Positions 27,608 to 38,041 are shown, counted from the first letter of the stretch. The stretch is 44,047 nt of DNA from Opitutaceae bacterium (GCA_018402455.1 JAGYIG010000029.1:1-44047); one strand, 5' to 3'. Notes: generated from the letters alone by a model not told the origin. Numbers and translations: made by a program.

Positions 27608-27847
27608 GGGGCTTGGGTTCCGGAAGTATCCCGACGACCGCCACGACGAGACCCTCGAGCGCATCTACCTCGGTCGCCGCTTCAAGAAGAACAATGAGCG
27701 CCTACGACTGATAGGAATTCCTTTTCCCGGCGACGTCAGGGGGGAAGGGGGTGGAGTATTCGGAGGTCGATCTTCGACAAAGCGCTTGGCGCGGCGATGC
27801 CGTGAGGCACGCCAGTCAAATCCCTCTCGCTTCACCATGACCTCCAT
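27608..27847. other. Gap between convergent chrA and nos, with a possible coding remnant
   Basis: The first 100 bp read in the plus frame starting near 27606 as FRKYPDDRHDETLERIYLGR, which looks protein-like (charged, ordered) but has no start codon and soon becomes low-complexity. It may be the tail of a lost gene. I do not recognise the family. No clear terminator is visible. Confidence 0.3.
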
Positions 27848-29011
27848 TCACGGTCGGACCTCGTCCGGTGGCCATGGCGGGGGCGCTTGCGGGTGAAAAT
27901 CGGGGGAGCTGGGACGCTCTTGCATGGGCGTATGAAAAACCGGCGTCGTGGCAGGCGAGAGCGGTGGCACGACCCAATCCCAGCGGGCCGAGACTTCCCG
28001 CCCGGCCTCGCGTTCGCGGGCGACAAAGCGCATAAACTCCTCCGCGGCGGCGTGATGATCGACCAAGGTGACGCCCGCGGCGGCGTAGGAGTGGAGCACG
28101 GCCACGTTGAGCTCGACCAACGCACGATCCTGCCAGAGCGACCGGCGGCGACTGGTATCGATTCCCATCGCGGCGGCGACCACGGGCAACAGGTTGTAGC
28201 GCTCGACATCCGCGAGATTTCGGGCACCGATCTCCGTTCCCATATACCAGCCATTGAAGGGCGCGGCGGGAAAATCCGTACCAGCCGCCCGCAGGCGCAT
28301 GTCGGCTATTACCGGCACGGAGTACCAACGCAGCCGCAGACGCTCGATGCCGGGATGGTCGGGGTGGCGGAGCGGCACTTCCCTGACCGCCCCAGGCGGT
28401 AAGGGGAACAGGCAGGGCAGACCATCGCGGCCCGCGATGATCCAAGGCAGTAGGTCGAACGGTCCCGGGGTGTCGGGGACTCGCCATCCCAAAGCGAGGG
28501 CGATTTCGGTCAGCCGCCGATTGCGCGGGTCGCCCAAGAGGGTGCCGTCGGCCGCGCGGTGGCAGGCGTAGGCGCAAAGTTGTTGGTTCCAAATGCGCGG
28601 GGCCGCTCCGCCAGGTGAATCAGGCGGAGCAAAGAGCGTGAGAACAGAACGGATCTGTCCGTTATTCTGCGCCAGGGCAAGGTGTTCGAGGAGGCTTTCG
28701 GCGATCGCCGCGGCGGTATGCACCTCACGTTGATCACGCACCGTTAGGCTGGCCCAGTGCAGCCGACCGATGCAACGAGCATGGTTTCGCCAGGCAATCA
28801 TGCCCGCCCAATGCAGTTCTGAAGTGGTGAGCGGCGCTGGCTCTCCGCGCTCGAGTGCCTGGCGCAGGTGCACTAGGCGACCGACCGGGGCCGCCCCGCC
28901 ATAGGCTTCGCCCAAGAAAGCCAGCTCGTCCACTGGCTTGGAAAGATCATCAATCTCAGCGACCGGGGCATCAGAGCAGGAATCTACAACATGGAAAGGG
29001 CATTTGGGCAT
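27848..29011 (-). CDS. nos: Bacterial nitric oxide synthase, oxygenase domain
   Basis: The protein has 387 residues, as expected for a bacterial NOS that has only the oxygenase domain. It oxidises L-arginine to citrulline and NO with heme and a reduced pterin, taking electrons from unrelated reductases. The heme thiolate is Cys80 in WRNHARCIGR (74-83), followed by the conserved Trp86. The arginine-binding Glu260 sits in FNGWYMGTEIGARNL. WVVPPLSPATTPVFH (346-360) is the pterin/heme-edge block. The N-terminus (MPKCPFHVVD) is short. No reductase or NO-responsive regulator is next to it. It has no same-strand neighbours closer than 1 kb upstream, so it should have its own promoter, which I could not identify. 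Confidence 0.93.
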   Translation of the reverse strand: MPKCPFHVVDSCSDAPVAEIDDLSKPVDELAFLGEAYGGAAPVGRLVHLRQALERGEPAPLTTSELHWAGMIAWRNHARCIGRLHWASLTVRDQREVHTAAAIAESLLEHLALAQNNGQIRSVLTLFAPPDSPGGAAPRIWNQQLCAYACHRAADGTLLGDPRNRRLTEIALALGWRVPDTPGPFDLLPWIIAGRDGLPCLFPLPPGAVREVPLRHPDHPGIERLRLRWYSVPVIADMRLRAAGTDFPAAPFNGWYMGTEIGARNLADVERYNLLPVVAAAMGIDTSRRRSLWQDRALVELNVAVLHSYAAAGVTLVDHHAAAEEFMRFVAREREAGREVSARWDWVVPPLSPATTPVFHTPMQERPSSPDFHPQAPPPWPPDEVRP

Positions 29012-30029
29012 GACGCACGGAAATCATCGCATTGGGCCCTTGGGGCAAGCTTCGCGGGACGGGCGGGGAGCCAACGGTGTCCGGGGTGGATGTGCGAGTC
29101 TTTAGTAGATTGGCGCCCAGATTCGGATGTGTTTTTGCGGAGGCACCAACTGGCCCGGGGCGCCCAAGGGGGCATTCGGCAATCCTTGCGATGATTCGTT
29201 GATACGCCCCTTAAGCTTCTACTTTGGTCGCTCGTAATTACTACAAATAGAGAATTCGTTTTCATGGCGGCAGGGGTGGGGGGGAAAGAGGGGTAAACTT
29301 CATCGGATAAAAATCGGGTTCGACGCGGCTGGCTCAGGTGCGTAAGCCCCGCGGTTGGGGGAAAGAGTAAGGTCACAGAAGCGGTCTTGGGACGGGCATT
29401 GAGCCGAAACCCGTTCACTATCAGGCTAGTTAGCTTATGCCGAACGCGGGATCCCCATTTCCGGTAGGCTCAAATGCTTTCGTCAGGTGCATGTTGGAGA
29501 AAATCGGCCTCGGGAAATTTCCGTAACCCGGCAGAAGACCAGAAGCCGGGTTCTCCTTGCGGTGGATTGGGCTGATAGCCGTGGTCGAAGAGGGTGAGAT
29601 GCTCAATATCGTCTGGCGCCTCGTCTTAGCAGGGTGTGATTTCGCAGCCGTATTGGTCGAATTTTTTGGGCGGCCGTACTAGATTCCCCGAAGATAAATT
29701 GCCGCTCGCCCGCGTCCTCTGCCGCAGAGGGCACTCCGCCCCACCTTCGACGCCGAGCGCCTCCAAAAAACACTCCGCCCTCAACGCCGAGATTACCGCC
29801 AAGGGTGCCACCCCCTCCAAACCCGCGCCGCGCCGTAAAAATGCGAACCCACCCTCCCTTGCTCCACCGAAGACACGACCGTGTCCCACAAACTCAGGCC
29901 TGATCATTACCATCTGGTTCCACCAACGGTTACGTTTTCTATCTCAACTTGACGCCTCGCTCCCGGCAGCACTTGGTGCCTCCCGAGCAGCTCAACCTAA
30001 CGCCTGCCGGGGCCCGAGTTGCGGTGTTG
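29012..30029. other. 1-kb gene-poor region with a coding remnant
   Basis: I find no intact gene here. The stretch holds the presumed nos promoter at its left end, a minus-strand coding fragment (29470-29625), and a lower-complexity part (about 29700-29880) with codons that look non-native in every frame. The part near 30000-30060 is AT-rich compared with the rest of the window, which suggests a different origin. Confidence 0.5.
29470..29625 (-). pseudogene. Orphan protein fragment
   Basis: A 51-codon minus-strand stretch bounded by stops reads EHLTLFDHGYQPNPPQGEPG, then FWSSAGLRKFPEADFLQHAP, and ends in a TGA. The composition and spacing look like true coding sequence, but there is no start codon, and TAA lies immediately upstream. 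I do not recognise the family. Confidence 0.4.
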
Positions 30030-30506
30030 TCAGTATAGATATATTTTCCAATATCTATCCCCATTATCGAATTCGACAGAGGAAGATCCTGGGAGGTGTT
30101 TCCCGAAAACAAGGGCATGGCGCTGAGTGCTGGACTCATAGAATACAACATAGACTTCTCCGCTCGGGGCAGTTCGGGAGGCCACGCGGGGCGCGAATAA
30201 TCGGGTCGACTTCGCGAAATTAACTGCTGAAACATCTCGGGAGTGATCGGGATATGACTCGAGGACGCGAAGATTTGAGACTGTCCGATCTTTTTGAATC
30301 TGGACGCGTAGCACCACGTATCCGTCGTACCTAGTGTCACGCAGCTTCAACCATTCCTTCTCACTGTAAAATGCCCGTATCCATTCGCTTGGTAAGCGTT
30401 TATTGCCTCCAAGCGAGTGCATTTCGACATGTGCCCGTGGACCATGGGTCATACACGCACCAAGAGCAGCTGAGACAAGGAGCATGAGAACGCATCTCTT
30501 CATCAC
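30030..30506 (-). CDS. Lipoprotein with TonB-C-like domain
   Basis: The protein has 158 residues. A lipoprotein signal peptide (MMKRCVLMLLVSAALGAC) places a lipidated Cys at residue 18. The region from about 65 (DGYVVLRVQIQKDRTVSNLR, then VLESYPD, then a Phe-Ala-Pro strand) has the pattern of the TonB C-terminal fold: 'v.l.v.i..dG.v....v..S'. Such lipoproteins may sit in the periplasm near TonB-dependent systems; no partner is near. The local GC content is visibly lower than in flanking genes, which suggests recent acquisition. The assignment rests on pattern resemblance and is moderate. Confidence 0.55.
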   Translation of the reverse strand: MMKRCVLMLLVSAALGACMTHGPRAHVEMHSLGGNKRLPSEWIRAFYSEKEWLKLRDTRYDGYVVLRVQIQKDRTVSNLRVLESYPDHSRDVSAVNFAKSTRLFAPRVASRTAPSGEVYVVFYESSTQRHALVFGKHLPGSSSVEFDNGDRYWKIYLY

Positions 30507-30660
30507 TGATAAGGATTCCTGTTCACGGCGGAGCCAAGGGTGGGGGTTTCCCTACGCGCTGACCATTATCCTGATGATAGGGATCGTGGTCATCGGGTGT
30601 GAGTAGGTCTCCTCCCTGCTGCGCCAAAAAGACTGCTGGGAGCGGGAAACGGGTTCAGGA

Positions 30661-31572
30661 TCAGGGGGCGTCAGGCAAGTCGCGTTCGGTGGCGAGACAG
30701 CGGTCCGCGAAGAGGGTATCCGGCGAGGTTTTCACCCAGCGCCAGTTTCGGCCGAAGAGGCCGCTGCGGCGGGGTTGCCAGTAGCGGCCGGTGTCGTAGC
30801 TCTGGTAGGTTTCCAGCTTCAGTTCGGCGGCGTTGTAGTCGGGTAGGCGGCGGTAGGTGGCCGGATCGCTTTGCCGCAGGCTGTCCGGGTAAGCGGCGGC
30901 TTCGGCGGAGCGGCGAGCATGCTCGGTGAGCCCGACCGCGAGGTGGGTGCGCCAGTGCCAGATTTCTCCCGGGGCGAGGTCGGTAAGCTGAAATAGGCCG
31001 AATCCGTCGCGGTGGAACGGCAGGTGGTCGGCCCCGAACATCTGCAGGTCGGAACGGAGTTTCGCGATCACGATCGGAGGGAGCGAGCCGGCTTGCTCGA
31101 TTAGAGCGGAGCTCTCGGGGTTTTTGCCGTAGATCGGGCGGGCGGGAGTCGTCTGCCAGCCGCTCCAGTAGGTGCTGCCGTTGGGGCGCCGAATCAACAC
31201 TTCGGCGCGGCCTGACAGGGTGCCGCCCAGCACGTGGTTTTGAAAATCCAGCACCAGATTATTCGGTCCCGAGCCGCTGAAAACGGGCGAACGGTCGTCG
31301 CGGCCGTGACCTCGGTATGTGATCGTCTGTTCGTACTTCAATGACACCACGGAAAACCCCGGATCGAGGGTCGCGCCCAAGGTGATTTTCGGCATCGTTG
31401 GCCCGGCTGGATCGATGAAGGCCTCGGCGGCAAGAGCATCCGCCAAATTCGTATGGATAGCCAGGGAGGAGGACATGGGCAATAGGTTCAGGGGTGGCGG
31501 GACGCCAAATTGATAGGCGCGCGGACGAATGCTTGTCGATGGGTTTTGTTTGCGGTCGCCGTTGCTCACCAC
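30661..31572 (-). CDS. Unrecognised protein, possibly lysozyme/transglycosylase-like fold
   Basis: The protein has up to 303 residues; an ATG for residue 33 (LLPMSSSLAIHT) at 31476 is a likely alternative start. The second half contains RDGFGLFQLTD followed by IWHWRTHLAVG, which resembles the GLFQL...IW.W..N...G signature of some phage-type lysozyme/transglycosylase domains. Upstream of it, the segment VIAKLRSDLQMF lines up with the place where those enzymes usually have a catalytic Glu, but Arg is found there. The N-terminal half (VSLKYEQTITYRGHGRDDRS, then FSGSGPNNLVLDFQN) looks like beta-strand-rich sequence of unknown family. The assignment is weak and I would not call it an active enzyme. 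Confidence 0.4.
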   Translation of the reverse strand: MVSNGDRKQNPSTSIRPRAYQFGVPPPLNLLPMSSSLAIHTNLADALAAEAFIDPAGPTMPKITLGATLDPGFSVVSLKYEQTITYRGHGRDDRSPVFSGSGPNNLVLDFQNHVLGGTLSGRAEVLIRRPNGSTYWSGWQTTPARPIYGKNPESSALIEQAGSLPPIVIAKLRSDLQMFGADHLPFHRDGFGLFQLTDLAPGEIWHWRTHLAVGLTEHARRSAEAAAYPDSLRQSDPATYRRLPDYNAAELKLETYQSYDTGRYWQPRRSGLFGRNWRWVKTSPDTLFADRCLATERDLPDAP

Positions 31573-31727
31573 GCCTGGTTCGGATTTCAGTTTTCGAGCC
31601 TACGGGACGGTAGGAGCCGAAGGGGTTATTCCGAAAGGCGTAGTTGCCCAAACCCGGCCAGACGGTGAGGAAGGCAGGGAGGGTCTGCGAGGTCGCCCGG
31701 GATCGTATTCGATATAGGAGTCGCACT

Positions 31728-31895
31728 TCACGGACGGCCGAAGCTGGGGTGCTCGCGGAGGGCGCGGGCTTGGTCGGGACCGCGCAAGCCGGTCGCTTCC
31801 CGGTCGAGGTAGATTTGCGCGTTGAAGACCACCGGTGGGTTGTCGACCACCCGGGTCTCGAGCCCCGCCGCAGCGGCCGGCGTCAAGCGCCGCCC
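31728..31895 (-). pseudogene. C-terminal protein fragment without start
   Basis: A minus-strand frame open for about 55 codons reads LTPAAAAGLETRVVDNPPVV, then FNAQIYLDREATGLRGPDQA and RALREHPSFGRP, before a TGA at 31728-31730. It is well-behaved coding sequence, but a stop (TAG) lies upstream and no start is found. It precedes the unrecognised gene at 30661-31572 on the same strand and may be a relic of a neighbour. The family is unknown. Confidence 0.4.
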
Positions 31896-31970
31896 CTACC
31901 TACTCCACCGTGCGCCTCCCAATCGGTTAGGGATAAAATTAAAATGCTCAGAACCACCGCACCGCGGTAG

Positions 31971-32012
31971 GGCGGTTTTGCCGAAACCGCCGCTTCAGGC
32001 TGGCGGCATACC
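31971..32012. repeat. REP-like intergenic palindromic repeat, copy B
   Basis: Positions 31980-32012 match copy A at 3420-3452 at 31 of 33 positions. Here the two changed bases make a different stem: CCGCC (31987-31991) with GGCGG (32002-32006). Just upstream, GGCGGTTT (31971-31978) pairs with AAACCGCC (31984-31991), giving a competing 8-bp stem with a 5-nt loop. It lies past the 3' end of the copper ATPase gene. Confidence 0.6.
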
Positions 32013-32070
32013 CGGCGCGTCCTCTGCTGCGGCGAAGTTGGCCGTGCGGCAGGAAACGCGGAGCGATGCT

Positions 32071-34098
32071 TCAATTCAGCTTTTCCGTGCGCAATCGCAG
32101 GGCGTTCAAGACTACGCTGATGGAGCTGAGGCTCATGGCGACCCCCGCCAGCATGGGATTGAGCAGCCAGCCAAAGACCGGATAAAATACCCCGGCGGCG
32201 ACGGGCAGCCCCAGGCCGTTGTAAAAGAAAGCAAAGAAGAGATTTTGGCGAATGTTGCGCAGCGTCGCCCGACTCAGGTGAATGGCGCGCACGAGCGCGG
32301 TCAGCTCGCCCTTCACCAGCACGATACCGGCACTGTTCATGGCGACATCCGTGCCGGTGCCCATCGCAATGCCAATGTCGGCCGCGGCCAATGCCGGGGC
32401 GTCGTTCAGCCCGTCGCCAGCAAAGATCACGCCACCCCGGTCGTCCTTTTGGTGGTCGCGCACAAGTTGCTGTTTGTGCTCGGGCGTTACGCCGGCGTGG
32501 TAGCCGTCCAGGCCCAGCTTCTCCGCCACCGCCTGAGCGGCGGCTTCGCGGTCGCCGGTGACCATAAAGATTTTGAGGCCGAGTTTTTGCAGCGCGGTGA
32601 TGGCGTCGGGCGTCGAGTCTTTGATGGCGTCGGCCAGGGCGATGACCCCGGCGTCCGTGTCGTCAATCTTGATCGCCACCAAGGTGGCGGTGGGATGGTC
32701 GTCAAGTCGGGCATCGGCAGGGGCGCGGCCGACCGATATCTTCCTGCCTTCGACGTGGGCGGTGATGCCCGATCCGGCCTCGGCATTAAAATCCGTGGCG
32801 TCCGGGATCTTCAGCCCCTGATCCCGGGCGGCGGTGACGATGGCGCGGGCGAGGGGGTGTTCGCTGGAGGACTCGGCGGCGGCGGCGAGGCGGATCAGAT
32901 CATCGGCGGAGTAGCCGTTGGCCGGTTTGACGGCGATGACGGCGGGAGCGCCCACCGTGAGCGTGCCGGTCTTGTCGATGAGCAGCGTGTGCGCCTGCTG
33001 CATCCGCTCAAGGGCGGCCGCGTCTTTCACCAGCACGCCGACCTGAGCGCCGCGGCCGATCCCGGTCACCAGTGAGACGGGAGTGGCGATGCCCAGAGCG
33101 CAAGGGCACGCGATGATGAGCACCGCGACGGCGTTGATCAGACCATGCACCAGCGCGGGTTCGGGGCCGAGGGTGGACCAGGCGATGAAGGTGCCAACCG
33201 CGATGGCAAGCACGGCGGGCACAAAGTAGGTGGAGACGCGATCAGCGAGGCGTTGGATGGGGGCTTCACTTTCGGTGGCCTCCTCGACGAGTCGCACGAT
33301 CTGGGCCAGCAGGGTGTCCTTGCCGACGCGTTCAGCGCGGAAGACCAAGGACCCGGTGGTATTGAGGGTGCCGGCACTGAGGGAGTCACCCTTGCGCTTG
33401 GTGACCGGTTCGGGTTCGCCGGTGAGCATGGATTCATCCACGTCGCCCTGGCCTTCGAGGATTTCGCCATCGACCGGAATGTTTTCGCCAGGCCGCACGC
33501 GGAGACGATCACCGGCTTGAACGTCGTCAACCGGCACGTCGGATTCCTGACCGTCGCCATCGATGCGGTGAGCGCTTTTGGGGGCGAGATCGAGGAGACC
33601 GCGGATGGCTTCATCAGTATGGGCATGGGCGCGTTGTTCAATCACCTGGCCGAGGAGGACGATGGTGGTGATGAAGGCGGCGGCCTCGAAGTAGAGCGCG
33701 GCGCCGTGATCGGTGGAGGTGAGACTGGCGGGAAAGTGATCACCGAAAAGCACGACCGCGACCGAATAGAAATAGGCGGCGGCCGTGCCGGTCACCGTGA
33801 GCGTGAACATGTTGGTATCGCGCTCGACGATGGACTTCCACCAACGGCGGATGAAGAACGCGCCGCACCAGAAGAAGACCGGAGTGGTGAGCCCGAGTTG
33901 CAGCCAGCCGGAAATGCGCGGGGGCGGCAGGATCTCGCGCACCCCGGGAATCATCTCGCCCATCGCGAGGACGAAGACGGGCAGGGTCAGCGCGACCGCG
34001 ACCCAAAAACGGGGGCGCAACACGCGCTCATGAGGCAGCCCCATGTAGACGGGGGCGGCGGAATCGGCATCGGCGTGTGGATCGGGGGAAGGGGACAT
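32071..34098 (-). CDS. Copper/silver-exporting P1B-type ATPase
   Basis: The protein has 675 residues. It pumps Cu+ (or Ag+) from the cytoplasm using ATP. The actuator TGEP is at 226-229, the ion-pathway CPC at 331-333 ([13 protein letters not shown]), phospho-acceptor Asp375 in DKTGTLT and the nucleotide-domain SEHP at 412-415. The C-terminal helices contain FFYNGLGLP and [19 protein letters not shown]; the YN and MxxSS pattern is that of the Cu+ group (P1B-1). The usual N-terminal heavy-metal-associated domain is absent; instead there is a short N-terminus with a few His and Asp. The ATG at 34098 begins [16 protein letters not shown]. It lies 145 bp downstream of cusA on the same strand, completing the efflux island. 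Confidence 0.93.
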   Translation of the reverse strand: MSPSPDPHADADSAAPVYMGLPHERVLRPRFWVAVALTLPVFVLAMGEMIPGVREILPPPRISGWLQLGLTTPVFFWCGAFFIRRWWKSIVERDTNMFTLTVTGTAAAYFYSVAVVLFGDHFPASLTSTDHGAALYFEAAAFITTIVLLGQVIEQRAHAHTDEAIRGLLDLAPKSAHRIDGDGQESDVPVDDVQAGDRLRVRPGENIPVDGEILEGQGDVDESMLTGEPEPVTKRKGDSLSAGTLNTTGSLVFRAERVGKDTLLAQIVRLVEEATESEAPIQRLADRVSTYFVPAVLAIAVGTFIAWSTLGPEPALVHGLINAVAVLIIACPCALGIATPVSLVTGIGRGAQVGVLVKDAAALERMQQAHTLLIDKTGTLTVGAPAVIAVKPANGYSADDLIRLAAAAESSSEHPLARAIVTAARDQGLKIPDATDFNAEAGSGITAHVEGRKISVGRAPADARLDDHPTATLVAIKIDDTDAGVIALADAIKDSTPDAITALQKLGLKIFMVTGDREAAAQAVAEKLGLDGYHAGVTPEHKQQLVRDHQKDDRGGVIFAGDGLNDAPALAAADIGIAMGTGTDVAMNSAGIVLVKGELTALVRAIHLSRATLRNIRQNLFFAFFYNGLGLPVAAGVFYPVFGWLLNPMLAGVAMSLSSISVVLNALRLRTEKLN

Positions 34099-34243
34099 GG
34101 GGACGGCGTAGGGCAGGCTACGACAGAACGGGGGAGACTCGACGAACGTCAGTGTGGTCCATGATCGCGCAAAAGGAAACCCTGCCGGGGCCGAGCCGCC
34201 CGTCCGTCGGCGGTCTCGGGGGAGGACCTGCCGTGGTGGCCAC

Positions 34244-37200
34244 CTAGGTTTCGGCTTTCGATCGGGGGTCGATCCTTGTCCGCCAGAAGAGCCGGGTCTC
34301 CTCGACGCCGCAATAAAGCACCGGCACAACAAAAATGGTGATGATGGCGAGCAACATGCCGCCGAAGGACGGGATGGCCATGGGCACCATGATGTCGGAC
34401 CCGCGGCCCGTGGACGTGAGCACCGGCAGAAGCGCGAGGATGGTGGTGGCGCTCGTCATCATGGCGGGGCGCACGCGGCGGTTGCCCGCTTGAATCGTGG
34501 CCGCGCGAATGGCGGCGATGGTCCGGGGCTGCTGCTCGCGAAAAACCTGTTGCAAGTAGGTGCAGACCACGACGCCGTTGTCGGTGGCGATCCCGAAGAG
34601 CGCCAGAAAACCCACCCACACCGCCACGCTCAGGTTGATGGTGCCCATCTGAAACAGCTCGCGGAGGTCGTGCCCGAGGACACTGAAGTCGAGGAACCAG
34701 GGCTGCCCGTAGAGCCAGAGCAGAATGAAACCACCGGACCAGGCGAAGAGGATGCCCGAAAACACCATCACGGTGGTGGCCACCCGCTTGAATTGGAAAT
34801 ATAGGACCAACCAAATCGCCAGGAGCGCGAGGGGCAGCACGATGCTCAGCCGTTTCTCGGCCCGCACTTGGTTTTCATAGCTGCCGGTAAATTTGTAGCT
34901 CACGCCAGCGGGAATCGTCAGCTCGCCCGTCTCCATCCGATCGCGCAGCAGCGCCTGAGCCTGCTCGACGACCTCGACCTCGGCGTAGCCGTCCCGTTTG
35001 TCGAAAATAACGTAGCCGACGAGGAAGGTGTCTTCGCTTTTGATGACTTGCGGCCCGCGCACGTAGTTGATCGTCGCGAGCTCCCGCAACGGCACCTGCG
35101 CGCCGTCGGGCGTCGCCACGAGAATGCCTTCAATGGATTCAATGCTGTCGCGCAATTCCCGCTGGTAGCGCACGCGGACGGGGTAACGGGCGCGGCCTTC
35201 GACCGTATGGGTGATCGTCTTGCCGCCGATCGCGACTTCGATCACGTCCTGCACCTGTCGGATTTTTACGCCGTGACGCGCGATGGCATCGCGGTCGATG
35301 TCGATCTCCAGATAGGGCTTGCCCACGATCCGATCCGCCAGCACGGCTTCGGCTTTGATCGAGGGCACCTGCTTGAGCAGACCTTCGATGTCCAAGGCGA
35401 CCCGTTCAAGGGTTTCGAGATCGGGGCCGTAAACCTTCAACCCCATCGGCGCCCTCATGCCACTTTGCAGCATGACGATGCGGGCGGCGATCGGCTGCAG
35501 CTTGGGCGCGGAGGTGGTGCCGGGGATTTGAGCGGCGGCGAGGATTTCGTCCCAGATGTCGTCGGGACTTTTGATTTCGTCGCGCCACTGGCGATAAGGC
35601 CGCCCCCTCTCGTCGGGAATCAACTCGCCGGCTTCGTCGCGGGAGAAGGCTTCGGTTGTAGGATCGTAGGCGAAGGTGAGGATGTACCCCCCTTCGTCGG
35701 TGATGAACTCTGACCGGTAGGTGATGATCGTCTCGATCATCGAAATCGGCGCCGGGTCCAGCGGGCTTTCGGCCCGCCCCAGTTTGCCCACCGCCATCTC
35801 GACCTCGGGGATGGCGTTGATCGCCATGTCCTGTTTGCGCAACACATCCATGGCTTCGCCAATGGAAGCGTGGGGCATGGTGGTGGGCATCAGCAGATAG
35901 GAGCCTTCGTCGAGTGCAGGCATGAACTCCTTGCCCAGACCAGGCAGGGCGTGAGCCATCGCCCCGTAAGCGTCCGACCGCTTCATTGCGTCGGGCAGCC
36001 AATCGGAGAGCTTGCCCCAGCCCAACCAGACGGTGAACCCGAAGAACACAATCAGGGCGCTGCCACCCAGAAAGAGCAGCTTGATTCGCAGCACCAGCGC
36101 GAGCAGCTGAGCATAGAAGGTGATGACGAGCCAAAAGCCCCCGAGCAGCCCGCCCACGGTGATCACAACGAACAGGAGGTTCGAAATCCGGTAAGCGGGA
36201 CCGAAGGGCTGCCAGTCCGCCGCCAACCAAACCGCCACCGCCGCGGCGACCACGACGTTAAAACTCACCAAAATGATCCGACGGATGAACGGGGTGAGCC
36301 GATCGGCCAACCCCTGGAACCCGGCGACTCCCACTAGCCCCATGCCCAGCCACCACGGAAACCAGACGAAGACAAAGGGGCCGACCATACCGCCGACGCC
36401 GATCCCGGTCCACAGCCCGATCCGGGACCACCGAGCGCGAAACTTTCCCCCCATCAACGCGTGGGCCAGCGGTGGAATCACAGTGAGGGCGATCACAATG
36501 GAACCGATCAGCGCGAAGGTCTTGGTGAACGCCAGCGGCCGGAAGAGTTTCCCTTCGGCCGCCTCCATGGTGAACACGGGCAGGAAGCTGATCACCGTGG
36601 TCAGCACGGCCGTCACAATTGCGCCGGCGACCTCGGCACAGGCGCGATAGACGACTTCGAGCCGGTTCTCCCCTGGTGGGGCCTCATCGAGGTGCTTGAG
36701 GATGTTTTCAATCAGCACGACGCCCATGTCCACGATGGTGCCGATGGCGATGGCGATGCCGGAGAGGGCGACCACGTTGGCGTCGACGCCAAAGAGCTTC
36801 ATGCCGATGAAGGCGAACAAAACGGCCAACGGCAGCACTCCGGAGATCATGGCGGCGCTGCGCAGGTGCATCAGCATGAGCACGATCACGATTATCGTGA
36901 CCAGGATCTGCTGGCGCACCGCATCTTCGAGCGTGCCGAGGGTTTCATGGATCAGCTCGGTGCGGTCGTAGAAGGGCACGATCTGGACTTGGCTGCGGGT
37001 CCCATCCGCAAGGGTCTTCTGGGGCAGACCCGGCGAGATCTCCGCGATCTTGGCTTTGATGCGTTGGATCACCGCGAGGGGATTTTCACCATAGCGGGTG
37101 ACGACCACTCCGCCGACCGCTTCCGCCCCGGCTTTGTCCAGTGCGCCCCGCCGCAGGGCCGGTCCCAGCTCAATCTCCGCGACCTGGCCGAGGGTGATGG

Positions 37201-38041
37201 GCACATGGTCGCGTGAGGTGATGACGGTCTTGCGCAAGTCCTCCAGACTTTCGATGAAACCGAGTCCGCGGATCACGTATTCGACGGCGTTGATTTCAAT
37301 CGTGCGCGCGCCGACATCCAGATTGCTGCCGCGCACCGCCTCGAACACCTCGTGCAACGCGATCCCGAAGGAGCGCAGGGCGTCGGGGTCGACGTCGATC
37401 TGGTATTCCTTCACGAAGCCGCCGATGGAGGCGACCTCGGCCACCCCGTCGACCCCTTGCAGCGCGTAGCGCACATACCAATCCTGCGTGCTGCGCAGCT
37501 CCTGCGGGTCCCAGCCGCCCGCGGGGTAACCGTCGGGACCCACGCCTTCCAAGGTATACCAGAAGACCTGCCCCAAGGCGGTGGCGTCGGGGCCGAGTTG
37601 CGGGACGGCATCCGCCGGCAGGGCGCCGGAGGGCAGGCTGTTGAGCTTTTCGAGGATGCGACTGCGGGACCAATAAAACTCCGCCTCTTCCTTGAAGATG
37701 ATGTAGATCGAGGAGAAACCGAACATCGAGTAGCTGCGCACGGTCTTCACCTGCGGCAACCCGAGCAACGCAGTGGTGAGCGGATAGGTGATTTGGTCTT
37801 CGATGTCCTGCGGCGATCGGCCTTCCCAGGGGGTGAACACGATCTGCTGGTTTTCACCGATATCGGGGATCGCGTCGACGGGCACCGGATCCCGCGGCAA
37901 CGAATCGATTTTCCAGTCGAAGGGCGCGACCATCACCCCCCACAGGAGCAACAGTCCGACGAACAGAACGACGACCAGTCTGTTCTCCAGACAGAACCGG
38001 ATGAGCCGGTTGATTGGATTGACGGACGGCTCAGTGGGCAT
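34244..38041 (-). CDS. cusA: CusA-like heavy-metal RND efflux pump
   Basis: The protein has 1265 residues and is the inner-membrane proton-driven pump of a CusCBA-type exporter that carries monovalent copper or silver to the outside. The N-terminus ([20 protein letters not shown]), [20 protein letters not shown] and the late [14 protein letters not shown] block mark the heavy-metal efflux branch. It is about 220 residues longer than E. coli CusA. Most of the excess is a hydrophobic insertion after TM6 (from about [20 protein letters not shown] to [20 protein letters not shown]), with three or four predicted extra membrane segments, plus a loop (about 70 residues) in the periplasmic part. The start overlaps the end of the adaptor gene by 11 bp, so they are co-translated. 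Confidence 0.93.
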   Translation of the reverse strand: MPTEPSVNPINRLIRFCLENRLVVVLFVGLLLLWGVMVAPFDWKIDSLPRDPVPVDAIPDIGENQQIVFTPWEGRSPQDIEDQITYPLTTALLGLPQVKTVRSYSMFGFSSIYIIFKEEAEFYWSRSRILEKLNSLPSGALPADAVPQLGPDATALGQVFWYTLEGVGPDGYPAGGWDPQELRSTQDWYVRYALQGVDGVAEVASIGGFVKEYQIDVDPDALRSFGIALHEVFEAVRGSNLDVGARTIEINAVEYVIRGLGFIESLEDLRKTVITSRDHVPITLGQVAEIELGPALRRGALDKAGAEAVGGVVVTRYGENPLAVIQRIKAKIAEISPGLPQKTLADGTRSQVQIVPFYDRTELIHETLGTLEDAVRQQILVTIIVIVLMLMHLRSAAMISGVLPLAVLFAFIGMKLFGVDANVVALSGIAIAIGTIVDMGVVLIENILKHLDEAPPGENRLEVVYRACAEVAGAIVTAVLTTVISFLPVFTMEAAEGKLFRPLAFTKTFALIGSIVIALTVIPPLAHALMGGKFRARWSRIGLWTGIGVGGMVGPFVFVWFPWWLGMGLVGVAGFQGLADRLTPFIRRIILVSFNVVVAAAVAVWLAADWQPFGPAYRISNLLFVVITVGGLLGGFWLVITFYAQLLALVLRIKLLFLGGSALIVFFGFTVWLGWGKLSDWLPDAMKRSDAYGAMAHALPGLGKEFMPALDEGSYLLMPTTMPHASIGEAMDVLRKQDMAINAIPEVEMAVGKLGRAESPLDPAPISMIETIITYRSEFITDEGGYILTFAYDPTTEAFSRDEAGELIPDERGRPYRQWRDEIKSPDDIWDEILAAAQIPGTTSAPKLQPIAARIVMLQSGMRAPMGLKVYGPDLETLERVALDIEGLLKQVPSIKAEAVLADRIVGKPYLEIDIDRDAIARHGVKIRQVQDVIEVAIGGKTITHTVEGRARYPVRVRYQRELRDSIESIEGILVATPDGAQVPLRELATINYVRGPQVIKSEDTFLVGYVIFDKRDGYAEVEVVEQAQALLRDRMETGELTIPAGVSYKFTGSYENQVRAEKRLSIVLPLALLAIWLVLYFQFKRVATTVMVFSGILFAWSGGFILLWLYGQPWFLDFSVLGHDLRELFQMGTINLSVAVWVGFLALFGIATDNGVVVCTYLQQVFREQQPRTIAAIRAATIQAGNRRVRPAMMTSATTILALLPVLTSTGRGSDIMVPMAIPSFGGMLLAIITIFVVPVLYCGVEETRLFWRTRIDPRSKAET

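Noticed and set aside
30484..30606. A 41-codon plus-strand frame ending in a hydrophobic stretch (YALTIILMIGIVVIGCE).
   Set aside because: It overlaps the start of the TonB-C-like lipoprotein gene on the other strand, has no ribosome-binding site that I can see, and has no neighbours supporting it.
34099..34243. A 14-codon frame ([14 protein letters not shown]) between cusA and the copper ATPase.
   Set aside because: It is too short to support and shows no metal-binding pattern beyond one His; chance is enough to explain it.
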